A stretch of DNA of 64,000 nt. Source: Rutidosis leptorrhynchoides (taxonomy: Eukaryota; Streptophyta; Magnoliopsida; Asterales; Asteraceae). Made by a program: the position numbers and the translations under genes. Every line of letters begins with the position of its first letter. Position 1 is the stretch's first letter. Under the pieces are notes generated by a model, which saw nothing but the letters and a program-made list of their open reading frames with translations, searched no databases and was not told the origin of the DNA. Of this stretch, positions 12,208 to 24,376 are shown one piece after another. The stretch spans positions 2,070,001 to 2,134,000 of the forward strand of contig NC_092333.1 of NCBI RefSeq assembly GCF_046630445.1, written 5' to 3'.

Positions 12208-13173
12208 TTTTTCTTATTATGCTAAATATTCCCAACATGAGGATGTGGTAATTGCTGAAAGTATGTGGCTTTAAGATTATCAGTTGCAGCTATCTTTGTT
12301 GGTTAGGTAAACGAATTTGATGACAGATGACTACACAAAACTTCGTAGAAATGACAATCTGTGAATGCGGTTCTTCTGAATTTGTTGTGTTTTGTCATTT
12401 ACATCTTCAGATGGTGGTTCGTATGATGGTGGCGTTAGTATAACTGATTCATTTGTTGTGTTGATGTCAACTGAAGGCCATGCAAGGTTTGAAGGTACAT
12501 TTGGTTGTATTCTTAGTTTATGTTTAGGCTTTTAAGTTATTTATGATGTTTAAAGTTGCATTTTGTAATAAAAAAAAACTACTTTGTATATTTACTGGCT
12601 GTTTATGATTATACATGAAAAAAGTTATATATAAGCCATTGTTCACTGTCAATGAAGATTTAGAGGTGTAGTTTAAAACTTATATATCAATTTTTAACAG
12701 ACACAACCACTATCTATGCATGTATCTTCAGCTTGGACTCTATAATGTTTTGCTTCTCGGGTGGTGGCAGACAATGCTGCTTGCGTTGCTGGAGATGCCC
12801 TTTATTGTTTTTTCTTATTATATGAATTACCTTTCCCGTTTCAATTTTTTTGTACTATATATGGGTTTTTTTTAACTCTGTTTTTTCTTATGTTTGCAGA
12901 TCATTCCCTTCCGGCCTGTCAGTTTTCCCCGCTATTTTGCAGATAATGTACGTCATTAGAATCAGTCATCGCCTGTTTTCTTTTGTCTCGTGTACGACCG
13001 AAGGTTTTCTTTTACATGTCACTAAATTTGTGTCGTTTTTGCTCTGTTAAGTTTATGTGTTCTCTGTCATCGGTTATTGATTATTATTGTTCTTTATTGC
13101 TTATGTGCTATACTATAATATGATTATTGTTTCTGCATGTTGCTGTGGTTCATCGGTTTTTGGTAATGATATT

Positions 13174-13418
13174 TTATTTTTGAACTGCTTGAGAGGCATC
13201 GAATGCTCTTATTTTCACCCACGCACGCTAGGTAGGAAACTCCAAGGATCAGTCACGGGTTGCTTGGCAACTAATCGCGGGTCCCGGGTTGCTTGGCTAC
13301 TAATCCCGGGAAATTTGAATAAAACCTCCCCCTCCTCGGAATCGAACCCAGGTTGCTTGGCAACTATCGTGAGTCTGCCCTACTAAGGCTCAATACCACT
13401 CAGCTGGAAGGCCCTTGA
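13174..13418 (-). mobile_element. Full-length tRNA-derived SINE
   Basis: An exact 17-bp duplication, TTTTTGGTAATGATATT, flanks it (13157-13173, 13419-13435). On the minus strand the head contains CAGCTGAGTGGTATTGAG, a polymerase III box A, followed by GGTTCGATTCC, a box B. The tail is A-rich. An internal block with TTGCCAAGCAACC occurs three times. It lies within the Helitron and so is younger than it. Confidence 0.93.
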
Positions 13419-15015
13419 TTTTTGGTAATGATATTAGAATGTTTGTTTATGATTTATTTTTAAATATATGTTTAACATTCCTTGGAGTCGATGTACTATG
13501 AAAGTAGGATTAAGGATTTCCTTCTAATTGATTTTTTGTAATAGAGGCTATTTTGTTTAGTTTGTCCTCATATAGGTTTGTAATGTTCATCATGCAGCTG
13601 TACCTATCTATCAAGACATTTAGTATTGTTAATGTGGCACAGTGTACACACATCCAAAGGTGAAGGTAATTGTTGAAGCACATGAGTTGGTAAATATTAC
13701 AATTCACATGTTATGTTCAAAGCTTAACATGTTACTTATTCGATTGAAATCACTCTATAGGGTGATTTGTTTTGCTGTATTTGTAGGATGTTAGGGGAAA
13801 TTTATATTGTTTTGGAGCTCTTTTTTTATGTTTCAATAAATTTAAAATCATTTTAGAGCTTATTAGTTTAAATCATTTTGATCTTTTACATAGATTAAGA
13901 ATTAACAATAAAAAAATATTGCACAAAGCTAAACCTTAATGTATGGATAGTGTTCTCCCCTGAAGATGTAGTATCTAACTTAGATGCAATATTATTGACC
14001 CACTAGATCAGTTAAACTTATGATTGATTTCCAATCAGTCAAAAGGGAACTGAAAAAGTTTATCTTGAAAATGGGGCAAAGGTGTTGAAGGCCTTCCCAA
14101 GTTTAATCTCAATGCTTGAAACATCCTAAAACATTTTATTCCATATGTAATGCTATTAGTATTATGGATATATTATATTATATAATATCTTCTTGAAACA
14201 CGTTCCACATATAAGGTATCAAATACTACTCACAATATACATAGAGTAGTATTTCACAAGTTGTGGGAAATTTGAGTTCTTTTTCAACTTATATGCATCA
14301 GGTAACATTTAATATTATTGCATTTTTTGGTTTCCATTTCCATTCAATTTTTACTCATTATCCTCTACTATATTGTTATAGGTTGCTACATTATTTTTTA
14401 TTCCATTATTAACTATCCATTTTTTGTAGGCTGATCACCTTCGCGAAAAAACATTAACTACGTTGAAGTCATTGCTGACATCAAGACAATTCGCACTAGC
14501 ATTGTTGTGAATAAATTCATACTTCAACAGACTTACAACATTACCGGGTGTTGGCAATCACGTCTTGAACCTTAAAATTTTGTTTTTTCTGTCTTTGTAA
14601 ATTAACACCTATACCTACTTGAATACTTGGTATAAATCTTTTGTTTTTATCTTTACAATTATCGTACTTATTTTCTTTGTGTTTATAAATTTTAATGTTT
14701 TTACTATTAATGGCTTGATTTATCACATATTATTCACAACTATTACTTATATCATTACCAGTAACAAGTTTTTAAGAATAAAATTTTAAAGTAATTTTGT
14801 ATGATAAAGTACCCGCGAATGCGCGGGTTATAAACTAGTTTTTATATAAATTAATTAAATATTAATTGCAGTAATAAAATAAAAATAAATAATACATAAC
14901 TTATTTAAAAAATAAAAAAGAAAATAAAAATGATGACACCTACTCTCACGCCATCACATTTGTCAAATCATCACTATAACACACAAAAGCACTCCATCAC
15001 GCCATCACAGTCTTA

Positions 15016-15477
15016 CTCCAATACTACCTGAATTATAGTACTTCCTTACCACTCTTCATGAGTTTAATCTTGATCCGAATCTTACCGTGTATTTGAAGTT
15101 TAGGTTTCTATTAAAATTCTGAAATTATATTTCGTAAAAGGTTGATAATATTTTCATTCATGATTCTATAATTTTGATAAATTGACATATTCATTTGATT
15201 TTATTATAACACAACTTTTATTAACTAATCAATCTATACGAGCAGAATCAAACAATTACACAAGCTTTAGAAGTCAATCAACTATAGCCATTCATTAAGT
15301 ACTTGGACTGTATAATATTTAATGCATAACAAATACTGAAGTTATCAAACTTATGCGTGAATATATCAGTAATAATTATAAAAAACATGTAAGTTTCTAA
15401 TCTAGTTTGACCTGAGATCTAACACTTTATATCGAGGTGGTCTCAATCTATTTTTGTTATGTACACAACCATCATGC
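15016..15477. other. Intergenic DNA, nothing recognised
   Basis: AT-rich, with no gene, repeat or element end that I can support. Confidence 0.5.
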
Positions 15478-15485
15478 TTTACAGT

Positions 15486-15792
15486 CAGAGGCGGATCCAG
15501 TGTATAAGGGAGGGGGGCCCGCCCCCGGTGGATTTCTAAATTTTAGTGCAAATTTTTTCGGTTTTTCGATTTTGCCCCCGGTGAAAAAAATTTTTTGCCC
15601 CAAACCCTTCATACTTTGCCCCAAAACCTCCATATTTTGCCCCAAAACATTCGTATTTTGCCCAAAAACCTCCAAATTTTGCTCAAAAAACTCTATATTT
15701 TGCCCAAAAAAAATTCCTACGTTTTAGAAAAAATTTCGCCCCCGGTGAAAAATTTTCGCCCCCGGTGAAAAATTTTCCTGGATCCGCCACTG
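15486..15792. mobile_element. hAT-type MITE with internal minisatellite
   Basis: The ends are CAGAGGCGGATCCAG and CTGGATCCGCCACTG, an almost perfect 15-bp inverted repeat. The 8-bp TTTACAGT is duplicated on both sides (15478-15485, 15793-15800), diagnostic of hAT. Positions about 15590-15715 hold some five degenerate units of about 24 bp built on TTTTGCCCCAAAACC. Open frames over it, repeating CPKT, are artefacts of these units. Confidence 0.92.
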
Positions 15793-15800
15793 TTTACAGT

Positions 15801-16164
15801 ATTGTACAGTATAACACTGTAATGCATGATGATTGTGTACATAACAAAAATGAGTTTTGTACATATCACTCCCCCAATAATATAGATGAGCCTGACGAAA
15901 TTATAAGTGGGCTCTTATACACGTTAATTTTTTTTGTATATATATAAAAGGATAATACTAAAACTTATTAATACAAAAAAAATTCACAACCCAATGGTAT
16001 TAAAGTGTTTTATTCTAAAATATTTGTCCTCTAACTATAATTAAATTATTATTAAATAAAACTAATCTCCTAGTATTTTAGAAGCAAAGTCGTTGGTCAT
16101 CTCTTTATAGTCAATGCTATCTTATATATCACTCTAAATAGCTATCAAAGCCAATATATATAGG
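15801..16164. other. Intergenic DNA, nothing recognised
   Basis: AT-rich spacer between two transposons; no gene seen. Confidence 0.5.
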
Positions 16165-18926
16165 GTGAGAATCTCATGAAAACTCAATTAAAGAGAGAAC
16201 CATGAGAACTCGATGTTCGCACAAAAAAGGGGAAGGGAACACAATTTGAGCTGTTTCAGAACAATCTTCGTTATACAACACAAAATGTTCTAACACATAC
16301 AAAATTGTTCTAAATCACCTCTTTTGTTCGAATTCGACATTCGCACAAAAAATGGGGAAGGCGCATAAATTGGCCCGTGTTAGAACAATTTTCGTTCTAC
16401 AACACAAAATGTTCTAACACACAAAATTATTCTGACAGACACCAGATTGTTCTAATTCACCTTTTTTTTAATTCAACTTTTTTTTCTTTCTAAATGTCAT
16501 ATTTAGAGTTTACGGTTTAGTGTTTTGGGTTTAGATCGCTAAACTTAAAACCCTAAATTCTAAAACGTTCGTGTTAAATGCTAAATCTAAATCCTAAATC
16601 TAAAACGTAAACCCTAAAATCTAAACTCTAAATCGGGCTAAATTTAGAAAAAAAATCTAAATTAGAACAAAAAAAGGTGAATTAGAACAATTTTGTTTGT
16701 GTTAGAACAATATTGTGTTATAGAATGGAAATTGTTCTATCACGGCCAAAATTGTGCGACATTCCTCCCTTTTTTGTGCGAACGTGAGTTTCTTGAGTAG
16801 GACAGCGGAAGAATTCGTTTACAATCTCGTTGTAAACTGGAATTAATCGCGAACGCGGTTAACCAATATTTAAACTTCAAGAAAATTGAAGAATAAAGAA
16901 AGAAAAAAAAGAATTTATTGATTAAAAGTTGAATTGAATAAAAATAACATAAGAAGATATCATGTATATAGGCATATAAAATCTTGTCTTACAAGAATTC
17001 TAATTAAGTTACCTAATTAATTAAAAGTAAAAACTTTTCTAATTTAATATTTTCCACCAGATTATTATTACTTGTTCTTCAAGTAAACCATGTTACTTGC
17101 TCCTCAAATTTCACCCAATTCCTTGGCGATCAAGTTTTCTCCAATTATGTACCGCATCATTCTCCCCTTCTTGAAGAAAACTCGTCCTTGAGTTTCAATC
17201 AAAATTAAATGCTATACCCGGGTCAAATGTAAACATATCAAAAACAAAGTCATTGTTGTCTTGACAAATAAGTATGCCATGAGCAATCATATTTTTCTTC
17301 AACTTGATATGTATACCATCCAGCAACATATTTTTCTTCAACTTGATATGTATACCATCCAGCAACTTATCACGCAAGTATGTCATTAGTAAATCGACAA
17401 CATCTAACCCATTTGCTTGGAATTGTTTGTCACCAAAGTCTTTGTATGATGTACTGTTTAACTCAACCTTTTGTGTGATCTGACCTTGTACAATCATATT
17501 TGTTGCATCATCTTTATGGCCAGCTGAAGTTATTAGTTGAATATTTTTTAAGGGGGACGATACATCATCAGCGGTGACTTGTGATTCATACAGTAGTTCA
17601 ACTCAGTTAGGATTGTGCTTAAATCTTCATCTTGTGCCATCGGAGTTGGAACATTTAAATTCGATATTGCTTCAACTTTTACTTCTTTGAAATTTGATGG
17701 TCAATTTGGTTGTCTTCCTTCTCCTTCAAAACCTCTTCCTTCAAGGGGAGTAGAACAAACTTATAGCCATTGAATTTAAACTTGTACGTGTTCTCACTAC
17801 AATTGTAAGTTGCATTGAGATTGTACAACCATGGTTATCCAAGAATAATATGGCAAGATTCCATCTCAACAATATCAAATAAGAACTCGTCCTTGTACCT
17901 TCCAATTGAAAACGGAATATTACAATATTCAGTTACCTTGACTTCGTTTATTGAATTCTCCCAGTGAATCGTAAATGGATGTGGAAGTGTTTCAATGGGT
18001 ATTTTGAACAATTCCACGACATCTCTTGATACGAAATTTTCAATGCTACGAGGATCAATGATGACAACAAATATCTTTCGATGGATTTTACGTGTCCTAA
18101 AAATATCGTGTCTATCGTATGACATATTTCAAAGAAGATAGAACATAAAATCAGCAATATATGGATGAACAAGAAAGCAAAATCGGCTAAGAAAAGTTGA
18201 CAAAAAGTGGATTTTTTTTATTAGAAAAAAAAATCGGATGAACAGTAACCTCGGTGAACAATAAATCTGACGCATTTTCTGATGATGAACAGTGCTTCTG
18301 ACGCATTTTATGATGATGAACAGTAGCGGCGATGAACAGTGTTGCCGGATGAACAGGAACTTTTTTTTTCAGATTAATTTTTTTTTTTTTTTGCAGAATA
18401 ACTTAAACGGATAGGTAAATCTGGGGTAAACCCTGATTTATGAGTTTCGATAGACTTGATTCAAGATATCAATTTGGGAGAAACCCAGATTGATCAAACA
18501 AGAATCGATTGCTGCTCTGATACCACCTGGAGTAGGACAGCGGAAGGATTCGTTTACAATTACGTTGTAAACTGGAATTAATCGCGAACGCGGTTAACCA
18601 ATATTTAAACTTCAAGAAAATTGAAGAATAAAGAAAAAAAAAGAATTTATTGATTAAAAGTTGAATTGAATAAAAATAACATAAGAAGGTATCTTATATA
18701 TAGGCATATAAAATCTTGTATTACAAGAATTCTAATTAAGTTACCTAATTAATTAAAAGTAAATACTTTCCTAATTTAATATTTTCCACCAGATTATCAT
18801 TACTTGTTCTTCAAGTAAACCATATTACTTGCTCCTCAAGTTTCACCCAATTCCTTGGTGATCAAGTTTTCTCCAATTATGTACCGCATCAGTTTCCATG
18901 GTTCTCTAGCCTAAAAAGGTTCTCAC
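16165..18926. mobile_element. Long inverted-repeat (Mutator-like or fold-back) element carrying a gypsy insertion
   Basis: The left arm starts GTGAGAATCTCATG and continues with AGAGAACCATGAGAACTC and GTTCGCACAAAAAAGG. The right arm, read inward from 18926, gives GTGAGAACC, AGAGAACCATGGAAAC and, across the gypsy insertion, CGTTCGCACAAAAAAGGG. Between the arms lie repeated phrases (TTAGAACAATTTT, TTCTAACAC) and, at about 16505-16630, degenerate CCCTAAA/CTAAA repeats. No matching target duplication is visible, so the superfamily is uncertain. Confidence 0.65.
16793..18890 (-). mobile_element. Small Ty3/gypsy LTR element (fossil)
   Basis: LTRs lie at 16793-17159 and 18528-18890, with an exact 5-bp duplication GTTTC outside (16788-16792, 18891-18895). 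The primer-binding site next to the right LTR reads TGGTATCAGAGC on the minus strand (18514-18525), matching initiator tRNA-Met. A purine-rich tract lies by the left LTR. The only recognisable coding remnant is a retroviral-type aspartic protease domain at about 17830-18130; the rest of gag-pol is absent. It is broken. By eye the LTRs differ at about 4 percent of positions, suggesting an age above one million years at usual plant rates. Confidence 0.88.
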
Positions 18927-19421
18927 TAGATCTCTTGATTGTATGTGTGCGCGCGCGCGCGTGTGTGTGGAAATAATCTAGGTAGAATCTAATTTTTGAG
19001 GGGAAGTGGAAATAAACATTCTTTATAAGTAATGTTATTATTTCACCGTTCATTTATATATTTAATGTTGTATTTAAATACAATTTCGAAGAGATACGTG
19101 AAAAGTAATATTTTTTACGAACAAAAACATAATTTTTATCGAAATCTGTAATAAGAATAACAATACTCATGATGAAAGTTTTCGAACAACAAATTCTTAC
19201 TTGTGAATGGTACATTTTTTTGCCCATAAAACATTACATGTAATGAATGTTATTGATTTTGTCGAAAAGGTTAACATTTTTACTGTAAAATGATATTTTT
19301 TTTCACAAAAATTTAATATTTCTGATGAATTTTCACAAATTTTTGCGTAGAGAAAAAATTTATATGCATGTAATCTTTTACGTTCTCCTTCTCCCCAAAA
19401 ATTCAATTCCCTCTTGATTAG

Positions 19422-19505
<84 letters not shown>

Positions 19506-20439
19506 CAAATTTTGAGTACTTTTAAATTTTCGGATGCTAGACGGTTGCCCATTTTGCTCCTTTCCAAAAATGTATTTTCCTTATCCTTATATGTAAATAA
19601 ATCATGGTATCTAGTGGGTATTCACACAAAGTCGTACTACTCATGTCCACAAAGTACAAGTATATGGTAGTGACTTTTAATGCTATGGTCAAACGCTATT
19701 ATCACGTTTTTTTTTTTATAACCTCTTAATGACATATAATGTTAAATAGTTTACATTCAGTATTGAACCATTCAGAGTTGAAACACATTGTAATCCATTA
19801 AACACCAAAATTTAGTGTGATATCCTCAACTTAAATCATATCTTGAACGCGTATCAAACAAGTATATTGAACTTTTTATTCATACAAAGCGTTAATAAAG
19901 TAATTTTACCTCATTCATATTGTTCATTTAAAATTATTATCAAACAACTTATTATCATTTAAAATCAAGTTCATTCGTAACCTTTGAATTGTTCAGATTA
20001 TGAGTTATTCAGCGCTTAATTATTCAGTTTTATCAAACGCGCCCTAACTCTTTGTTTTCGTTAATGCTTTCCTTTAAAAAAACGAAAACTATATAATCAA
20101 AAGTTTTCATCAAGATATGAAAGTACCAATCAACATACATGATCAAGAAACCGCGCCGACAAATATGCCTTACAAACAAAGCAAAAAAACAACCAAAACC
20201 GGACAACTAACTAGGCGACCTAAACAAAACACAAGCTAAAAACGAGCCTTGCAACAAATCAGGAAACACCACCTAAATAAACAAAGATAACACATAAACA
20301 ACTAGAAACCGAAACATACCAAAGGACCCGAATTTGATTTTTGACAAGGAACGGGAACAAAAACAAACAACATTTACTTTCACTACAGGATAGCCTGTAT
20401 TGAAAGGTACATCATAGCCTTTATTGAAAAGTTAAAAAG
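18927..20439. other. Intergenic DNA
   Basis: No gene is supported. An alternating (GT/CG) stretch, TGTGCGCGCGCGCGCG followed by TGTGTGTG, lies at about 18944-18969, and a (TA)n tract at 19425-19502. The A-rich stretch 20040-20390 shows no domain. Confidence 0.5.
19425..19502. repeat. (TA)n microsatellite
   Basis: Alternating TA of nearly 80 bp. Confidence 0.95.
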
Positions 20440-20618
20440 GAAATTGTGACGACCCGGAAATTTCTGACCAAATTTAAACTTAATCTTTAAATGATTTCGA
20501 CACGATAAGCAAAGTCTGTAATGTTGAGTCTCAAAAGTTTTGGAACTATATTCATGTAATCAATTATTCTTTGACTGTGTTCGACGATTCACGAACAAAT
20601 TATATGTAAATAGATATG

Positions 20619-20623
<5 letters not shown>

Positions 20624-20701
<78 letters not shown>
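20624..20701. repeat. (TA)n microsatellite inside the solo LTR
   Basis: Alternating TA of nearly 80 bp. Confidence 0.95.
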
Positions 20702-20703
<2 letters not shown>

Positions 20704-21283
20704 CAAAGTGATAAAATATAATATAAATTTAGATTTAAAACGATTTGTTATAAAGACTTAATATATTATTAAATGTATTTTAATAAATAACGAGAAGGTA
20801 ATTTAAAGAAGCAAATGACCAAAACACTCGAACGTACAAGATACATTTCGGGTAATATGGTTATTGGTAATGTAAGTCTATATTTTGACAAAGGTACGAG
20901 TCACGAAACGTAAAGTACAAGTTTTCTTAGCGTACGAAAGGATGTTCGAAAAACCGGAACCGGGATATAAACCGGGCATCAACGTACAAGACAACGGAGC
21001 AATTGTTACAAGTCAACTATGCACGAGAATAGAATATAATATATAATTAATTAAAATAAATTATATATATATTATATATAAATATAAAATTATGTCAACA
21101 AGCTAGTGAACAAAAATGTGTGAGCTGAAAATGCGCACCTTCGCGATCGCGGAGCTGTAAGGCACAAAAACTCCACGATCGCGGAGCTGTAAAAATCAGA
21201 AAAAGCCTATAAAAGGCATGAGCCTCTGCTCTCGATTCATTCTTCAATCTATCTATCCATTCTTACTCTGTATTATAATTATA

Positions 21284-21287
21284 TTTA

Positions 21288-21355
<68 letters not shown>
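21284..21355. repeat. (ATT)n microsatellite
   Basis: About 20 units of ATT inside the outer solo LTR. Confidence 0.95.
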
Positions 21356-21356
<1 letters not shown>

Positions 21357-22409
21357 GAATAATATTATTATTAATCTTATAGTTAGGAGTATTATTATAC
21401 ATAAAATATTACGACGAGGTTATGCCCAAACGATTTCGAAACAAGCTTTTCAAGCGGGATAGAACTAAGGAAAATATGGGTTATAGCTATGGAGGTTATG
21501 GGTAATGTTCGTGGGTATTGTTCGCAAGTCAAACCTAGTGTTTATCATCTCCGTTGCATCTACGTACTTTCCTGCAATATTGAATCACAATATTGATACG
21601 TGAGCATTCATATCTTATCTTTTATATATTAATAGTGTATCAATGTCTAGTGCTCGAGTATATATGTTTATGCATGCTTGTATGCTTTAATTTTGTCGTT
21701 AGACAGTTTATGATGAATCACGAATTTGATACATATGCTACTGATATAAAGTATATGATATGCATGTCGTTGGAAAGCTATCGGAAAATTAATAATTTTT
21801 CATTTAGAAATCGCGTGATTTCGATGAACGGATTAAAAGATATGGTCAACTGAATTATGTTTGACGTTAATTGAAATTGTGTTTGAAACTGTAAATTAAT
21901 ATTTAAACAACTTGTCTATGAGATTGATAAATTGAATTTTTAGATATTACTAATCGAGTAAATGAATTCTTATATAAGACACGTCTCGTTTTGTTGAACA
22001 ATTGTCAAAGTTGACTGTCTTATCATGTTTTAAAGCTTTATAAACACTATAATCTGATTTTACAAGTATTGGAAAACTATGTGAAATAATAAAACATTTT
22101 CGATTGCCGTGATAATTCAAATATAATATAGCTCCTGAAATAAATACTATTTTGAGTTTGATAAACTATAAATTCGTTCAATTATCAAGACTTATATTAT
22201 GTTAATATAATAAACATGTATAGATTTAAAGATCATATTGGGTCAGGTGACTTTTGAGATGACTTTTGTTAACTTTTGCATGTCGGTCTCGAGCATTAGG
22301 ATTGTGATACACTATGACCCGACCTAGCTTGTTAGACATGTATTGACCAACATATGTTCTCTAGGTTGAGATCTACGGTTATTTTGCATTCCGAGTTTCG
22401 GTCACATTT

Positions 22410-24376
22410 TGTAACACCCTGTTTTTTTTTAAATCACAGCGGAAGTCTTAATTCACATAAATACCCTTAGTTAATTACGAACATGATTATCACAAATCAT
22501 TAGCTAGTTACTTATTACAAACAACCGGTGTTACATTAAACAACTAGTTACATATTTATAAAAGTTAAGACATCAGAGTTCGTCTTGTCAAACATATCGT
22601 CAAACCCAACTCCCGTCCCTACCAGCACTAAGATCGAAAACCTGCAAGGGATGAGGTGAGGGGGGTTAGCACGAGGCTAAGTGAATAGAATCATCTAACA
22701 GATCTAGCATACAGTACCAACTTGTACAACTACAGCAACTACAACAATCCATAACAGGCAACTGACAACTAATAACTAGCAACTATCAACTGGCAACAAT
22801 CAACTAGCAACTATGCTCCAACTAGAGACTCGGCAGCTTGTACGAGCACACGACCACTAGCTGATCAGTCTAGCGTCTACCGAAAGTCCTTACTACTGAA
22901 TCCCCAGTATAGTAAATCCACACGCAGGTGATGCGTCATTCAGCACTATACTCAACAAACAGTAGCCAACTGGACCCAACCACAACAAGGTTGACCTCCC
23001 TGAGCTGAACCTAACAACAATAGGTTCCAACAGGCAACTACAATTTGTGCACACAACTGTTAAGCAACTACCATTATGAACAACTGTTCCTACGACTAGC
23101 ATGGCAACTCTACGATGATCATTATTACAACATATCTACTAAACATAGAAACTATAACAGTATAATATAGTAGCACAACTTGCTACTCTATACTACACCC
23201 GGAGATAATCCCACTCACCGATTACCAGCTACAGCTCAGTTATCTTACTTCTGAGCTTCTTCCTTGTTCTTATCACCTGAGAACAACACAACGAAGTCAA
23301 TATACATATCTCAATCAATAGTATAATCAAATCATACTATAAACTAGGTCATAACACCATATATTCATAATTTTATGAGTCTACATCATGACTCCATTCA
23401 ATAATGGCATACAGGTGCGTGCAAAACACGACATACACACTAAAACTCCTTTTCCGACCCAAAAACAGTTTGATCTAGTTTCTTAAAAGTTCACCATTGA
23501 AAAGTATTCTTTATTACGATTCTAACGATAGTTTATTCATCAAAAACGGAGTTACGGTTTGAAAGTTACGCCCGTTTCAATTTCATAAAAAGTACTGTAG
23601 CAAATAGTGATTTCCGAACACTGCAGCAATTCGGTACTGTAGCAACACGGTACTGTAGCAACTCGGGGTTACTGTAGCAACTCGGCACTGTAGCAACTCG
23701 GGTACTGTAGCAAAATACTGTAGCAACTGGTTCGAACACATTCGCTGATTTCGTATTTTTTTTCCCCAAAAACTCGATTTCTAAGTGTTTTTGACCAAAT
23801 TTTAAGCACAAGAAAGTTACTAAACATATATACAACCTATTTCTAACATCAATTAAGCATAACTAACACAATTCATGAAGATTCAAGCTAAAAATCACAC
23901 TTTTGCTCAAGAACACAAAAACCCAATTTACACAAGATTCAAGCAATGATTCAAGCATGCTAACCTGGTTTGATGATTACAAAGATGATATAAATCAGTT
24001 CCTAAAGCTCCACAAACCAATTTCAGGCTTGGATCAAGTTAGGGTTTCAAGGTGAAAGAGTTTAGGTACGGTGTGTATATTTTTTCAATTAGGAAAATGA
24101 TCAAGAAGTGTCCAGAACATACATATAAATGGGTTATAAACCCATACCTCATAACACACGGGTATTTACCAGTTATCTAATATCTTTCGTACATCGTTAG
24201 GAGGCCCTAACGGAGTCCAAATTCAACAAACGAACCTGTTCTGTGACCCTTGTCACAAACTGGTCTCAACTAAATAACCAAATAATTATAAACATATAAT
24301 TATTAAAATCACTAATTACACCATACCCTAAGGGTACAATGGTCATTTCATCTAGGCCCAAAACGCGGGTGTTACA
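22410..24376 (+). mobile_element. Second solo LTR nested in the first (fossil)
   Basis: It begins TGTAACACCC and ends GGGTGTTACA, inverted copies of each other, with exact 5-bp duplications CATTT outside (22405-22409, 24377-24381). It is 1967 bp with no internal region. Positions 23586-23722 hold repeats of ACTGTAGCAACTCGG. The orientation is chosen from the usual TG...CA reading and is not certain. Confidence 0.88.
23586..23722. repeat. ACTGTAGCAAC tandem repeats
   Basis: Seven or more degenerate units containing ACTGTAGCAA, spaced about 15-25 bp apart, inside the inner solo LTR. Confidence 0.85.

Larger units (their letters stand above)
10309..14838 (+). mobile_element. Non-autonomous Helitron
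   Basis: The element begins TCTATAATAAG directly after an A and ends CTAG directly before a T, the A|T insertion pattern of Helitrons. About 10 bp before CTAG lies the required GC hairpin, CCCGCGAATGCGCGGG (about 14812-14827). There are no inverted terminal repeats or target duplication, as expected. I find no Rep/helicase coding, so it is non-autonomous. Its interior hosts a Mutator-type MITE (12022-12207) and a SINE (13174-13418). Short open frames at 11335-11601 (minus) and around 11880-11990 (plus) might be captured host sequence but I do not recognise them. Confidence 0.88.
9853..15012. mobile_element. Harbinger-type MITE split by a Helitron
   Basis: The two arms, 9853-10308 and 14839-15012, have similar composition (ATCACACCACC and CACGCCATCACA phrases). 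The outer ends are both flanked by TTA (9850-9852 and 15013-15015) and start GAC, as in the other Harbinger MITEs here. The Helitron 10309-14838 sits between the arms. The terminal match beyond GAC is weak, so this is a reasoned reading rather than a certain one. Confidence 0.45.

Noticed and set aside
13300-13418. tRNA-like box A and box B on the minus strand
   Set aside because: It is the head of a SINE with target duplications; a cloverleaf tRNA gene is not present.
15437-15727. Frame with repeated CPKT units
   Set aside because: It is a translation of the minisatellite in a hAT MITE.
19197-19508. Frames containing long IYIYIY runs (also at 20540, 30501, 32485, 54960)
   Set aside because: They are translations of (TA)n microsatellites.
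23566-23835. Frame with repeated CYS/VATV segments
   Set aside because: It is a translation of the ACTGTAGCAAC repeats in a solo LTR.
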